From: JAADHY01 sp964428935
GTDB taxonomy: Bacteria > Planctomycetota > Planctomycetia > Planctomycetales > Planctomycetaceae
NCBI GenBank assembly: GCA_964428935.1
Contig: CAYSAG010000135.1
Location: 1-13,046 of the forward strand
DNA length: 13,046 nt
Reading direction: 5' to 3'
Positions within the stretch are counted from its first letter, which is position 1; each line of letters begins with the position of its first letter. Positions 8,301-13,046 of the stretch are shown one piece after another. A program made the translations under genes and the position numbers. Below the pieces are notes generated by a model. It was not told the DNA's origin, did not search any database, and saw only the letters and a list, made by a program, of their open reading frames with translations.

Positions 8301-11149
8301 GTTTTGCGCTGCCAGTGAGTTCGGCGCCGGGCTTCGCTCGGCTCAGCCTCGACCAATTCGAACCAATCGACGCCGTTCGGGTGGACCGTCCGCGTCGGCG
8401 GAGCGTGCCCGGCACAGACGAGCTGGCTCGAGCCTCCAGCAGCGCGTCGGTGTTTGCTCCCGAGCCGGTGACGCCACGACGCGCCTTCCGGTTCTCGCTC
8501 CGGCCCGACCAACCGGTTCTTCTGTTGCTGCACGCAGTGCGAAGGGAACCGGCCGCGCTCAGTTCGGCCGACCACGTGGTTCAGGTGGAGCGTCGGAAGG
8601 TGCACGTGCGGAGTCGACTGCGGTGGACCCTGACTGACGCAGCCCGCTCGGTCCTGCAAGTGAAAGTTCCGTCCGACTTCCTGACGCTCGAGCTGACCGG
8701 CGCCGGAGTGGCCGACTGGTACGAGAGCCAGGCGTCCGAAGAGGGCTGGAAGACGCTGACCGTGGAACTGACGAAGTCGTTCACCGGGGGGCTGCAGGTC
8801 GAACTGACGGGCTACTGGCGAAAGTCACCGGACGCTGCGTCCGTGAAGCTGCGCGTGCCCGTGCCGGTGGGCGTCGACAGCCATTGGGCGCGGCTAGCCG
8901 TGTGGGTCGACCCGAGCTACTCGGCTGCTCTGGCCGAGAGCCAGCCGTGGGAGCCGGTGCCGACGTCGAAGCTGCCGGTCTGGCTGCGTCCGTCCGACCG
9001 GTTGCCACAACTGGCTTTGACCGCTCGCGGAACACCCGACCCGCCCACGCTCCACCTGCAGCGAAAAAAGCCGCGCCGGACGGCCGCGTGCGTGACGGTC
9101 GTCACCGTCACCGACTCGTTCGTCGACTACTCGCTGGTGCTGAAGTGGAACGTCCAAGGTGCGTCGACCGACCGCTTCCGGTTCGAAGGCCCGTCGTGGC
9201 TGAAAGAGCGGTTGCAGTTCCGCGGCGGAGCCGTGCGGTTGGTCCGAACCAGGCCCACCGGTCGGAGGCGGACGGAGTGGACGCTGCTGGCGGAACGGCC
9301 GGTCGAAGGGCCGTTCGTGGCGGTCGCTCAAGCCACCTTCGCCGCTTCCGACCAGAACCAGTTGGCCGCTCCGGACGTCCGTTTCCCCAAGGCCGACCAG
9401 CCAGACGGCGTCGAACTGCAACGTCGGTTCGTGGTGCTGGTGAACTTGTCGAGCAGCCGGCTGGAGCGGAGACCGGCCGACGGGTTGGAGCTGGTGGAGG
9501 TGAAGGAGCTTCCCGTGACCCTGACCGAACTGCAGGCTCGCCAGGCGACGGAGTGCCTGCAACTGGTCGGCGAGGCGGCTCCGCCGGTCTGGTCTCTCCA
9601 GCGGTTCGCTCGCCGCGCCGCCGTGCCGGCTTCGGTGAACCTGGCCGAGCTGAAGACGGTGGTCGCCGCCGACGGCTCGTGGCGCCTGCTGGCTCAGTAC
9701 ACCTGCAAGAACCGCTCACGCCAGTTCTTGCCGGTCGTGTTGCCGAAGGACACCCAACTGGTTTCGGCTCGTGTGGACGGCCAGCCGGTCAAGCCGGTCC
9801 GGCTGGAAGGCGCGGACCCGCCCGTGTGCCTGATTGCCTTGCCGAAGTCCAGCGACGCGTCGCTTTCGTTTCGAGTGGAGGTGGTGCTGGCCGGCCGCTT
9901 GACGTCGCGCGTGTTCTCGGGACGGCCGGTGTGGACGCCGAAGCCGCTCCGCCTGCCGGCCCCTCGCATTCTGTCGCTGGACGAGAACCCAGACCTGGGC
10001 GTGCCGGTGGCTCGGACCGTCTGGACCGTCTACCTTCCCGAAAGCCTGCGGGCGTGGCTGGTCGAGCAGCCGAGGGCGTCGAACGTGTTCCGAGCGACGC
10101 GGGAAGCCCGCGTTCTGGCTCGGCAGTTGGCACTGACCCGGGAAGCACTGGAACTGCTGGACGTGGCCACCGGCCGCTACTCGCTGAAAACCAAAGCCGT
10201 GGCTCGGCAACAGGCGGCGAAAGTGTACGAGCGAGTCCGGCGGACGCGGGAAGCTCTACTGGAGGCGGCCGGTTCGGAGGAGTCGCAGAAGCTGGTCGAG
10301 CTGCAGGAAAAGTTGCTGGAGCGACTGAGCAAGCTGGGCCGGCAAGAGCAGCAGGACAAAGCCGCCAGCAACCTCATGCTGGGCGACGTGCAAACGCAAG
10401 CGGTCGAGCTGCGGTCACAGGCCGAGCAGTTGTACGCGCAAAACGCCCTCGCGGCACCGGCGCGGAAAAAGTACTTGCCGAGCGTGAAGTCGGGACGGGT
10501 TGGGAAAGAGCGACGTGGAGCCGTCGCCGGTCGGAAGAAACTGGACGACCGACTGGCTCGGCAAGCTCAAAGCTTCAACCAGTTGGCCGAGCTCGGGACG
10601 AGGCTCAACGCCGCAAGAGCGAGGGCCTTGCCGCAGGCGGCCGAAGAAAAACGCCCGCAGACGGCTGGAGCCGCTCGGACGGGCGCGCAGCCGACGCCGA
10701 CCGGTGAGTCGCTGGGCCGCCGAGCGGCCGGCACGTTGGCCTTGACGGTGACTCTGCCGGAAAAGGGTCGAGAGCTGGTGTTCGTCAAGGCGGGCGGAGG
10801 TCCGCAGTTGACGCTGCGGGTGTTGCCGAACGAAAGCCTGCAGCGGGCTTTCCGCTGGGGCTGGCTGGTCTTGTGCCTGGCGGTGACGGCGACCGTCGTG
10901 ACGTGCGTTTCGTCGACGAACCAGGCGTGGAAGCGGCGGAAGCGGCGGGTCGGCCAGGGCTTGCTGGTTCTGGGAGCGGTCTGGTTGCTGGCCGTCCAAC
11001 CGCCGACGTCGCTTTGGGGCGCGGTGGCACTGAGCGTCGGAGCGTGGGTGGCGAGCGGCAAGACGAGCACGTCGGAGCCGGGCGCAGAGTCGAGCGAGCC
11101 CAGGTCGGGTCGGTCGGAGCCAGAGGCGTCGTCCAAACGCGAAGACTGA
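2321..11149 (+). CDS. Giant (2942 aa) membrane-anchored protein made of two tandem homologous halves, function unknown
   Basis: It starts at ATG 2321 and stops at TGA 11147-11149. The N-terminus is basic, then a hydrophobic stretch (34-53) ends in SLQA/QTAA, a plausible signal peptide site. Half 1 (about 74-1395) contains beta-rich modules around VTVELPAG (381) and DLDVELPADW (573). It continues with a PEVRLPQT block (647), SVPESVSQD (749), KLTSVVDRSGRW to LLDGRPV (911-957), two helices (1071-1117) and a Gln/Glu/Ala linker, and ends in three helices (1314-1330, 1343-1361, about 1368-1388). A second hydrophobic segment (1433-1448) and a Pro/His/Arg linker precede half 2 (about 1583-2912). Half 2 repeats the order: VEFALPPAF (1889), PLLRPLGV (1973), VKVPSDF (2114), DGSWRLL to DGQPVKPV (about 2444-2490), a coiled-coil-like region (2605-2777) and C-terminal helices (2847-2863, about 2880-2894, 2899-2912). 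No catalytic motif is visible. A cell-envelope location is inferred; the role is unknown. It may be a natural fusion of two genes. Confidence 0.85.
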   Translation: MQQHRQDERRAGWRSAERSASRRDNVRAHRVRVVEWAACLLAVVAVVFGWASLQAQTAARDRGSATHPGGPLPEFRELYVPADQLETVLGPEAHYVLVQRAEFRRLLEAVRRRAADAPPLRAGLVLTEAEYVGRVVDRQLLLTGRLTFRQTQDGWALVPLRFDQAVLEEATVDGRPACLLSAATGNGPQPTGRSRRGSSPAEPRGERASERQSTHSGRRSASSGEQPSPSAARSAQSPERRRPVELHPYVVHLAHKGAGRFEVQVRLTVPLRPVGSDRLASFSLPSVPAGQLRLTVPAGLSLRLGGHRPPRPAPLDQPAEYTLELGNRDRVSFVLTPRREQEFEQRLVFAWVEQQLNVDVGQVQWSADVTVQVFGKPLQQVTVELPAGLEVVAVEGEQLASWGQAAANEQQRLTLVLRQPVGDVWHVTLRGLLAVSRGDVWRVPVVRVVEAAAAAGRVAVQYPERLRLSLQQSVCSRQQPSVPLRTGSSLRSGRWSRERPRPGEPSSQPEADNGLRRLVFETWDDFQLAFVTRPKAEEVHASVSTLLVVHADRTGLQLVTQVSFQPVFGRLFDLDVELPADWTVLEVTADGQPVPWTSVPTVAGQNRLRLTFDKPVEAGQETRLELKAELVPEGWPPESEPVEVALPEVRLPQTSVVEGALAVQADEELDVVPLELVGLDTAPVEVPGSRLAYAYQDTRFSGKLRVVRRRTALSANTVLLARLERQRLWAHWQANLEVKGGGAAGLRVSVPESVSQDLRFRLLGTAVRLAEQRAEPARDSRRVWYLRFDRRLTGSATLVVDLVQPRGSGAERAETSAAERVPEVLLPDADWVSGFVALEAAADQRLSVRAVDASGRPLSTADPVDVPTLQAYQPEERLVAVFRHSGRYRVELQEKRFAPTPLPVAVCNRLKLTSVVDRSGRWLHSAVFAFRTSGVQTLVVQLPPGTRLSAALLDGRPVLVERLVGHSFGVPAPTGDSADRDHLLVVFYAGQCEPLRTWGELRQPPPSLLARRSDGSTEAVSAVQTEWEVCAPPELDWLASRGPWTPEKPLQPDSLLQAVRQSVQPPTLDGLLLNLLALAALSLGLAVVAAVRRGAGRRLAVGCFVLVLGFVLVLLLLPAAQQSRQAARQAQLRHELRQLELAEEETHILPSVPLAPAGRVPPEKGEEAAEALEADQLVEATEAGKKQKAEFAAERQQAVAQQEPEQAAREPAKPSRPLAEQQPEQAVGQPGAAGAKPSEGRELAQARRQTQLRPRQQAAATAEKLRPAGAGRLSLSVELEVPSDYRRCRFTYLGTSPDGPVVLALSYRSRDAAAALRWAAALLTALLLWWRRRAQAGRRWRWAVVLFGLLVGAAPVVPVLWQPALEGAAGGVVLGALLWAVRTAVGWAERVWFRAERRLAATTGAGSQTPVRTGPSTGQTDSASPVAGGGATAVLLAVAVAAGAAATVDRCRAAAPDNAPHPAARQRPPKRVFRPGTTVSPQKLQELRRWFAERHPEAARAAERRGRWTQGGRVPADPSVADATDTPHPSRGGPQDRSSRQQPLPHRQHPRPVAQAARPHQQPADSTLPNRTDTTEPDKAKPVDLVVPYDPQQDPLSGRDVLVPLDVFLRLWNRAHPERSFARPPTPPGTVAAAYLFVEVEGRRPSGSTPGPSKPATGGGSSAAKTSAPGTSAPDTSAPDTSDASSTSTGSTAAGSTKLPAGGALVTARFVLYGFRKRAVSVPLPLRPVALVDARLDGQPVGLRVQEGQPKRLSVVVPSAGPHVLELRFRLPVQWQGAVGELVVPLVSPPAGRLTLALPAETVPPSGVWLKVNGWLQSPRGAAERPGRFDVALGGLSDVRLRWGPRRPETERPAVVEATSSVTVEVRSAGIFVSSRHRLRVLQGRLERVEFALPPAFRVREVFGPDVAEWHVVARPFGGPAGAARTDRPSPAFWRWPRLVVRFLRAVPAKALVFCELYCDWPTYEHSGGLTAPLLRPLGVASEKGQLLVAAADGFALPVSSAPGFARLSLDQFEPIDAVRVDRPRRRSVPGTDELARASSSASVFAPEPVTPRRAFRFSLRPDQPVLLLLHAVRREPAALSSADHVVQVERRKVHVRSRLRWTLTDAARSVLQVKVPSDFLTLELTGAGVADWYESQASEEGWKTLTVELTKSFTGGLQVELTGYWRKSPDAASVKLRVPVPVGVDSHWARLAVWVDPSYSAALAESQPWEPVPTSKLPVWLRPSDRLPQLALTARGTPDPPTLHLQRKKPRRTAACVTVVTVTDSFVDYSLVLKWNVQGASTDRFRFEGPSWLKERLQFRGGAVRLVRTRPTGRRRTEWTLLAERPVEGPFVAVAQATFAASDQNQLAAPDVRFPKADQPDGVELQRRFVVLVNLSSSRLERRPADGLELVEVKELPVTLTELQARQATECLQLVGEAAPPVWSLQRFARRAAVPASVNLAELKTVVAADGSWRLLAQYTCKNRSRQFLPVVLPKDTQLVSARVDGQPVKPVRLEGADPPVCLIALPKSSDASLSFRVEVVLAGRLTSRVFSGRPVWTPKPLRLPAPRILSLDENPDLGVPVARTVWTVYLPESLRAWLVEQPRASNVFRATREARVLARQLALTREALELLDVATGRYSLKTKAVARQQAAKVYERVRRTREALLEAAGSEESQKLVELQEKLLERLSKLGRQEQQDKAASNLMLGDVQTQAVELRSQAEQLYAQNALAAPARKKYLPSVKSGRVGKERRGAVAGRKKLDDRLARQAQSFNQLAELGTRLNAARARALPQAAEEKRPQTAGAARTGAQPTPTGESLGRRAAGTLALTVTLPEKGRELVFVKAGGGPQLTLRVLPNESLQRAFRWGWLVLCLAVTATVVTCVSSTNQAWKRRKRRVGQGLLVLGAVWLLAVQPPTSLWGAVALSVGAWVASGKTSTSEPGAESSEPRSGRSEPEASSKRED
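2540..6505 (+). repeat. First copy of the ~1400-residue duplicated unit in the giant ORF
   Basis: Residues about 74-1395 align by eye with residues about 1583-2912. Corresponding anchors in half 1 and half 2 are ATVDGRPA and ARLDGQPV, then SVPESVSQD and KVPSDFLTL, then RSGRW and ADGSW, then ALLDGRPV and ARVDGQPV. The last pairs are QTEWEVCAPP and RTVWTVYLPE, and the segment before the last helix bundle (EVPSDYRRCRFTYLG and TLPEKGRELVFVKAG). The DNA copies have diverged widely, so the repeat is seen at protein level; limits are approximate. Confidence 0.7.
6605..6675 (+). other. Internal signal-anchor-like segment at the junction between the two halves
   Basis: Residues about 1429-1452 contain the hydrophobic run AVLLAVAVAAGAAATV directly after the membrane helices of half 1 and before the Pro-rich linker of half 2. 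This is where a free-standing second protein would carry its signal peptide. GTG codons in frame at 6491 and 6620 could in principle be starts, but neither has a convincing ribosome binding site and there is no stop upstream, so I keep one gene. Confidence 0.5.
7067..11060 (+). repeat. Second copy of the duplicated unit in the giant ORF
   Basis: It runs from the VDLVVPYDP block (residue 1583) to the last helix (about 2912). It keeps the module order of the first copy but lacks the two-helix insertion that half 1 has at 1071-1117. In its place is a long Lys/Arg/Glu/Gln-rich, coiled-coil-like stretch (2605-2777). Limits are approximate because they come from manual alignment. Confidence 0.7.
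7316..7369 (+). repeat. 15-bp tandem repeat encoding TSAP(D/G) pentapeptides
   Basis: Units start at 7316, 7331 and 7346, with a partial fourth at 7361. They encode TSAPG, TSAPD, TSAPD, TSD at residues 1666-1683. The repeat lies in a Ser/Thr/Ala/Gly-rich linker before the first beta-rich module of half 2, and probably forms a flexible, length-variable spacer. Confidence 0.75.
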
Positions 11150-11338
11150 GCGACGAGAAAGCCGACGAGGCAAGGCCCGGCGCAGGGGCGTCGGGTCGAC
11201 TCGAAAACACCGACCGACGGGACGGACTTGGTCGCTCGACTGACGAACGGCCGGCGCAAGGTCCCGAAGTGTGTCGGCTGTTGGCGGCGGCGGGGACCTG
11301 TCCGAGTGCGGGCCGGGCGGTCCGCTGAGCTGGCTGCG

Positions 11339-11965
11339 TCAGCCGGTGTCCGAGGACTCGGCCGCCAGCAGCGCGACCAGTTGAGGCACCAGGCGCTGGA
11401 AGGCTCGAGCTCGGTGACTGAGCACGTCTTTGACGACCGGAGCGAGCTCGCCGAACGTCCGGTGGTACTCGGGAATCAAGAACAACGGGTCGTAGCCGAA
11501 GCCGTTTGTGCCTCGCGGCTCGCGAGTGATTCGGCCGTGGCAAGTGGCTTCGACGTCCAGGCGGACACGGCCGGACGGGTCGGACACGGTCACATGGCAG
11601 ACGTAATGGGCCGAGCGTTTTTCGTCGGGCACGTCGGCCAGTTCTTCAAGCAACTTTTGGTTGTTCTTTTCGTCTGTCGCATCCGGTCCGCTGTAGCGAG
11701 CGGAGTAGACACCGGGGCGGCCGCCCAGGGCGTCGACAACCAAGCCGCTGTCCTCACCCAGCGCCCACCGTTGCAGGTGCCGAGCCACCTGCGTAGCCTT
11801 CTTGGCCGCGTTTTGGGCGAAGGTTTCGCCGTCCTCGACGACTTCGGGCACGTCGTCAAAGTCCGCTAGCGTCAAGACCCGCACACCGTGCGGCCGAAGC
11901 AACCGAGCCACCTCTTCGGCTTTCTTCCGGTTCCGACTGGCGAGGACAATTTCCGTCACAGGCAT
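11339..11965 (-). CDS. rdgB: dITP/XTP pyrophosphatase (RdgB/HAM1 family)
   Basis: This 208-residue protein has the usual family length and all its landmarks. They are the N-terminal SRNRKKAEE substrate loop (10-18), ETFAQNAAKKA (47-57), GEDSGLVVDALGG with PGVYSARYSG (70-93), GTNGFGYDPLF (152-162) and SHRARAF (183-189). Family members hydrolyse non-canonical purine triphosphates (dITP, ITP, XTP) to the monophosphate and pyrophosphate in the cytoplasm, keeping inosine and xanthine out of DNA and RNA. Asp72 sits at the position of the catalytic Asp of the DSG motif. Gln51 stands where many homologues have Glu (TFxENA); this may be a lineage feature. The start ATG (11963-11965 on the + strand) follows AGGAG by 9 bases. 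It converges on the giant envelope gene and lies downstream of tRNA-Asp on the same strand, but the tRNA terminator separates them. Identification is firm. Confidence 0.96.
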   Translation of the reverse strand: MPVTEIVLASRNRKKAEEVARLLRPHGVRVLTLADFDDVPEVVEDGETFAQNAAKKATQVARHLQRWALGEDSGLVVDALGGRPGVYSARYSGPDATDEKNNQKLLEELADVPDEKRSAHYVCHVTVSDPSGRVRLDVEATCHGRITREPRGTNGFGYDPLFLIPEYHRTFGELAPVVKDVLSHRARAFQRLVPQLVALLAAESSDTG

Positions 11966-11974
11966 GGGTTGTGT

Positions 11975-11979
11975 CTCCT
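11975..11979 (-). promoter_or_regulatory. Ribosome binding site of rdgB
   Basis: AGGAG on the - strand lies 9 bases before the ATG. It supports the chosen start, which also places the substrate loop at the normal distance from the N-terminus. Confidence 0.7.
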
Positions 11980-12011
11980 GTTGCGGCGGAAAGCGGGTTG
12001 CGTGCAGCAGG

Positions 12012-12028
12012 CTTGCGTCGGACGCAAG
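12012..12028 (-). promoter_or_regulatory. Hairpin in the probable rdgB leader
   Basis: CTTGCGT and ACGCAAG form a perfect 7-bp stem around a 3-base loop. No T-run follows, so it is not an intrinsic terminator for rdgB transcripts. Role unknown. Confidence 0.45.
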
Positions 12029-12130
12029 GGAAACCGCTGGCAGCCAGAAGAGGCCCGTGCACCCGACCCCCGGACTTTTCCGGGCGACGGGGCAGACCAG
12101 CCACCAGGCCGCTCGGGCGAACGCAGCAGG

Positions 12131-12188
12131 GCCGTGCCGGCGAACACAGAAGGTCGGCGCGTCCGCTGGCCAGACACGCCGGCACGGC
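12131..12188. repeat. Perfect 12-bp inverted repeat with 34-base spacer
   Basis: GCCGTGCCGGCG at 12131-12142 is exactly complementary to CGCCGGCACGGC at 12177-12188. The right arm overlaps a second hairpin at 12173-12210, so only one of the two structures can form at a time. Confidence 0.6.
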
Positions 12189-12210
12189 AGTCGAACTGCT
12201 CAGGCGTGTC
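12173..12210 (-). repeat. Compound hairpin just downstream of the tRNA terminator
   Basis: An outer 8-bp stem (GACACGCC with GGCGTGTC) encloses an inner perfect 5-bp stem (GCAGT with ACTGC) and a 3-base loop. It could be a second transcription barrier after the tRNA, but it lacks a T-run on the - strand. Confidence 0.5.
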
Positions 12211-12230
12211 CAGACCGACCGTCCGCGCAC

Positions 12231-12259
12231 AAAAAACCCGCACCGGAAACCCGGTGCGG
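12231..12259 (-). terminator. Rho-independent terminator of tRNA-Asp
   Basis: On the - strand a perfect 9-bp stem, CCGCACCGG with CCGGTGCGG around a GTTT loop, is followed by GTTTTTT. It begins 5 bases after the last base of the mature tRNA, so the tRNA is probably a monocistronic transcript. Confidence 0.9.
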
Positions 12260-12264
12260 TCAGG

Positions 12265-12338
<74 letters not shown>

Positions 12339-12353
12339 GCTCTTCCAACGAGC

Positions 12354-12370
12354 GACCAGTCTAGCTGGTC
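12354..12370 (-). other. Hairpin in the 5' leader of the tRNA-Asp transcript
   Basis: GACCAG and CTGGTC form a perfect 6-bp stem around a 5-base loop, 15 bases upstream of the mature tRNA 5' end. It would sit in the precursor removed by RNase P. Confidence 0.45.
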
Positions 12371-12382
12371 AACTCGCGAAAG

Positions 12383-12410
12383 ATTTTAGCGTCCGCGCTT
12401 GTGGCGTCAA
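12383..12410 (-). promoter_or_regulatory. Sigma70-type promoter of tRNA-Asp
   Basis: On the - strand, TTGACG (12405-12410) and TAAAAT (12383-12388) are separated by 16 bases, with AATAT just upstream of the -35. Transcription would begin near 12376, giving a leader of about 40 bases before the tRNA. This is the clearest consensus promoter in the window. Confidence 0.75.
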
Positions 12411-12685
12411 TATTCTCGGCAACTTTCCGCGAAGGACTTTAAGGAAGAAAAACGGGCCAGCCGGCCGGGCGGTTGCGGCGGTGGCCAAGCGGTGCGGGAC
12501 CGGGCAGCTCGACAGCGCGAACGAAACGGCGGGTCGCCGCGGGGCTCGACGCGGCCCACGTCCGACCGGCTGGTCCGCAGGCTGCGGTTGGGCAAGAAAA
12601 CGTACGGCCGGACGGTGCCGTCGCCGGAGGAGAGACGCTGGGCGTGCGGGGGCTCTGTTGCACGTCGGCTCGCCCCACCCGAGCC

Positions 12686-12757
12686 AACTCGAAGACCCGG
12701 ACGAACTCGAAGATTTCTGAGGTTGTCTGCGAATTGGAGGTTGTCCGGGAATTGGAG
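12686..12757. repeat. 18-nt-periodic inverted repeat (two units per arm)
   Basis: AACTCGAAGA recurs at 12686 and 12704. The sequence GAGGTTGTCTGCGAATTG at 12719 recurs at 12737 with two changes. Each pair is spaced by exactly 18 bases, and the right-hand pair is an imperfect reverse complement of the left-hand pair (best match CCCGGAC with GTCCGGG). A transcript would fold into one long interrupted hairpin of about 70 nt. Nature unknown. Confidence 0.6.
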
Positions 12758-12909
12758 GCCCCCGCTCCCTCGTGGCCGCTGGCGGTTCGTGTTTCCACGC
12801 CTGCTCGAGAAGACGCCTCCGGTCGCTCCAAAATCCGCGAATCGCTGGAGAGGCGGAGAGGAATTTCCGAACACGCTCAGATTTTTTCGAGACTCGCGAC
12901 GACGGACTC

Positions 12910-12938
12910 TTGAATCTCGGTCGGCAGGCGGGTAGCAT
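12910..12938 (+). promoter_or_regulatory. Possible sigma70-type promoter facing right
   Basis: TTGAAT (12910-12915) and TAGCAT (12933-12938) are 17 bases apart. The match is moderate, and no gene starts inside the window downstream of it. Confidence 0.25.
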
Positions 12939-12985
12939 TTGAGTTGGCTTGAGCGTTGGCCGCGACGGTCGGTCACGCGGCAAGC

Positions 12986-13029
12986 CGAAATTCATCGTCG
13001 GCGAAAATTTCGTTGTTCAAGAGTTGACA
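12986..13029 (+). promoter_or_regulatory. Possible promoter -35 box with upstream inverted repeat at the window edge
   Basis: A perfect TTGACA lies at 13024-13029; its -10 box would fall just beyond the window. Eleven bases upstream is an A/T-rich inverted repeat, CGAAATT (12986-12992) with AATTTCG (13006-13012), which could be an operator or an upstream element. It suggests that a rightward gene begins outside the window. Confidence 0.3.
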
Positions 13030-13046
13030 GTTTCGCCGTCGATGGT

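Larger units (their letters stand above)
11966..12230 (-). other. Structured stretch between rdgB and tRNA-Asp, no gene
   Basis: No convincing protein gene is present. Read on the - strand, it carries a 38-nt hairpin (12173-12210), a competing 12-bp long-range stem (12131-12142 with 12177-12188), a 6-bp hairpin with a 4-nt loop (12069-12084) and a 7-bp hairpin with a 3-nt loop (12012-12028). The last one ends 46 bases before the rdgB start codon. I see no recognisable -10/-35 pair, so the rdgB promoter is not assigned. The region may be the rdgB leader. Confidence 0.5.
12411..13046. other. Intergenic stretch of about 630 bp, no protein gene seen
   Basis: All six frames contain open stretches of up to ~200 codons. 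Their translations are Arg/Pro/Ser-rich with no recognisable motif, and several overlap one another or the tRNA promoter. The stretch is richer in A+T and in the AT dinucleotide than the genes, which supports non-coding DNA. It holds an 18-nt-periodic inverted repeat (12686-12757) and promoter-like elements facing right at the far end. Confidence 0.6.

Noticed and set aside
11150..11338. Possible bidirectional terminator between the convergent genes
   Set aside because: Only short GC-rich complementarities are present and there is no T-run on either strand, so I do not call a terminator.
11966..12230. Known structured RNA (SRP RNA, RNase P RNA, 6S or tmRNA) between rdgB and the tRNA
   Set aside because: I looked for the conserved cores of these RNAs and found none; only unassigned hairpins are present.
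12369..12995. 208-codon frame on the - strand in the right-hand intergenic stretch
   Set aside because: The translation is Pro/Arg/Ser-rich without motifs, overlaps the tRNA promoter and competes with equally long frames on the other strand.

Overview
The window looks like chromosomal DNA of a high-G+C bacterium, most likely a member of the Planctomycetota. That placement is an inference. It rests on the RdgB sequence (a GEDSGL active-site block and an EATCHGRI stretch of the kind I associate with planctomycete homologues) and on very large, signal-peptide-bearing, low-complexity-interrupted envelope proteins. G+C is roughly two thirds by eye. No phage, transposon, CRISPR or plasmid feature is visible.

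Positions 1-11149 hold two genes on the + strand. The first (1-2235) is cut off at its 5' end by the window edge. It ends in a three-helix membrane bundle and an acidic Gly/Ala/Glu/Pro tail. The second starts 85 bp later at an ATG with an upstream AGGGG and runs without a stop for 2942 codons (2321-11149). It has an N-terminal signal sequence, two very similar ~1400-residue halves, a second internal hydrophobic signal-like segment at the junction, and membrane helices at the end of each half. The first gene aligns to the C-terminal part of both halves, so the locus encodes three copies of one unknown membrane-anchored, probably beta-rich architecture. I recognise no named family, so function is unknown. 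An extracytoplasmic surface or scaffold role is only an inference.

On the - strand, converging on the giant gene with a 189-bp gap, is rdgB (11339-11965), which encodes the dITP/XTP pyrophosphatase. It is followed further right by a tRNA-Asp(GTC) gene (12265-12338) with a clear sigma70-type promoter (12383-12410) and a clean intrinsic terminator (12231-12259). The stretch between rdgB and the tRNA contains several strong hairpins. The right-hand 700 bp has no convincing protein gene. It holds the tRNA promoter, an unusual 18-nt-periodic inverted repeat (12686-12757) and, at the very edge, promoter-like elements facing right.

The most unusual signals are three. The first is the tandem-duplicated 2942-residue protein and its third copy next door. 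The second is an extreme shortage of the AT dinucleotide, and hence of GAT, CAT, ATC and ATG, in the coding part. The third is the near-absence of isoleucine and internal methionine from the giant protein.
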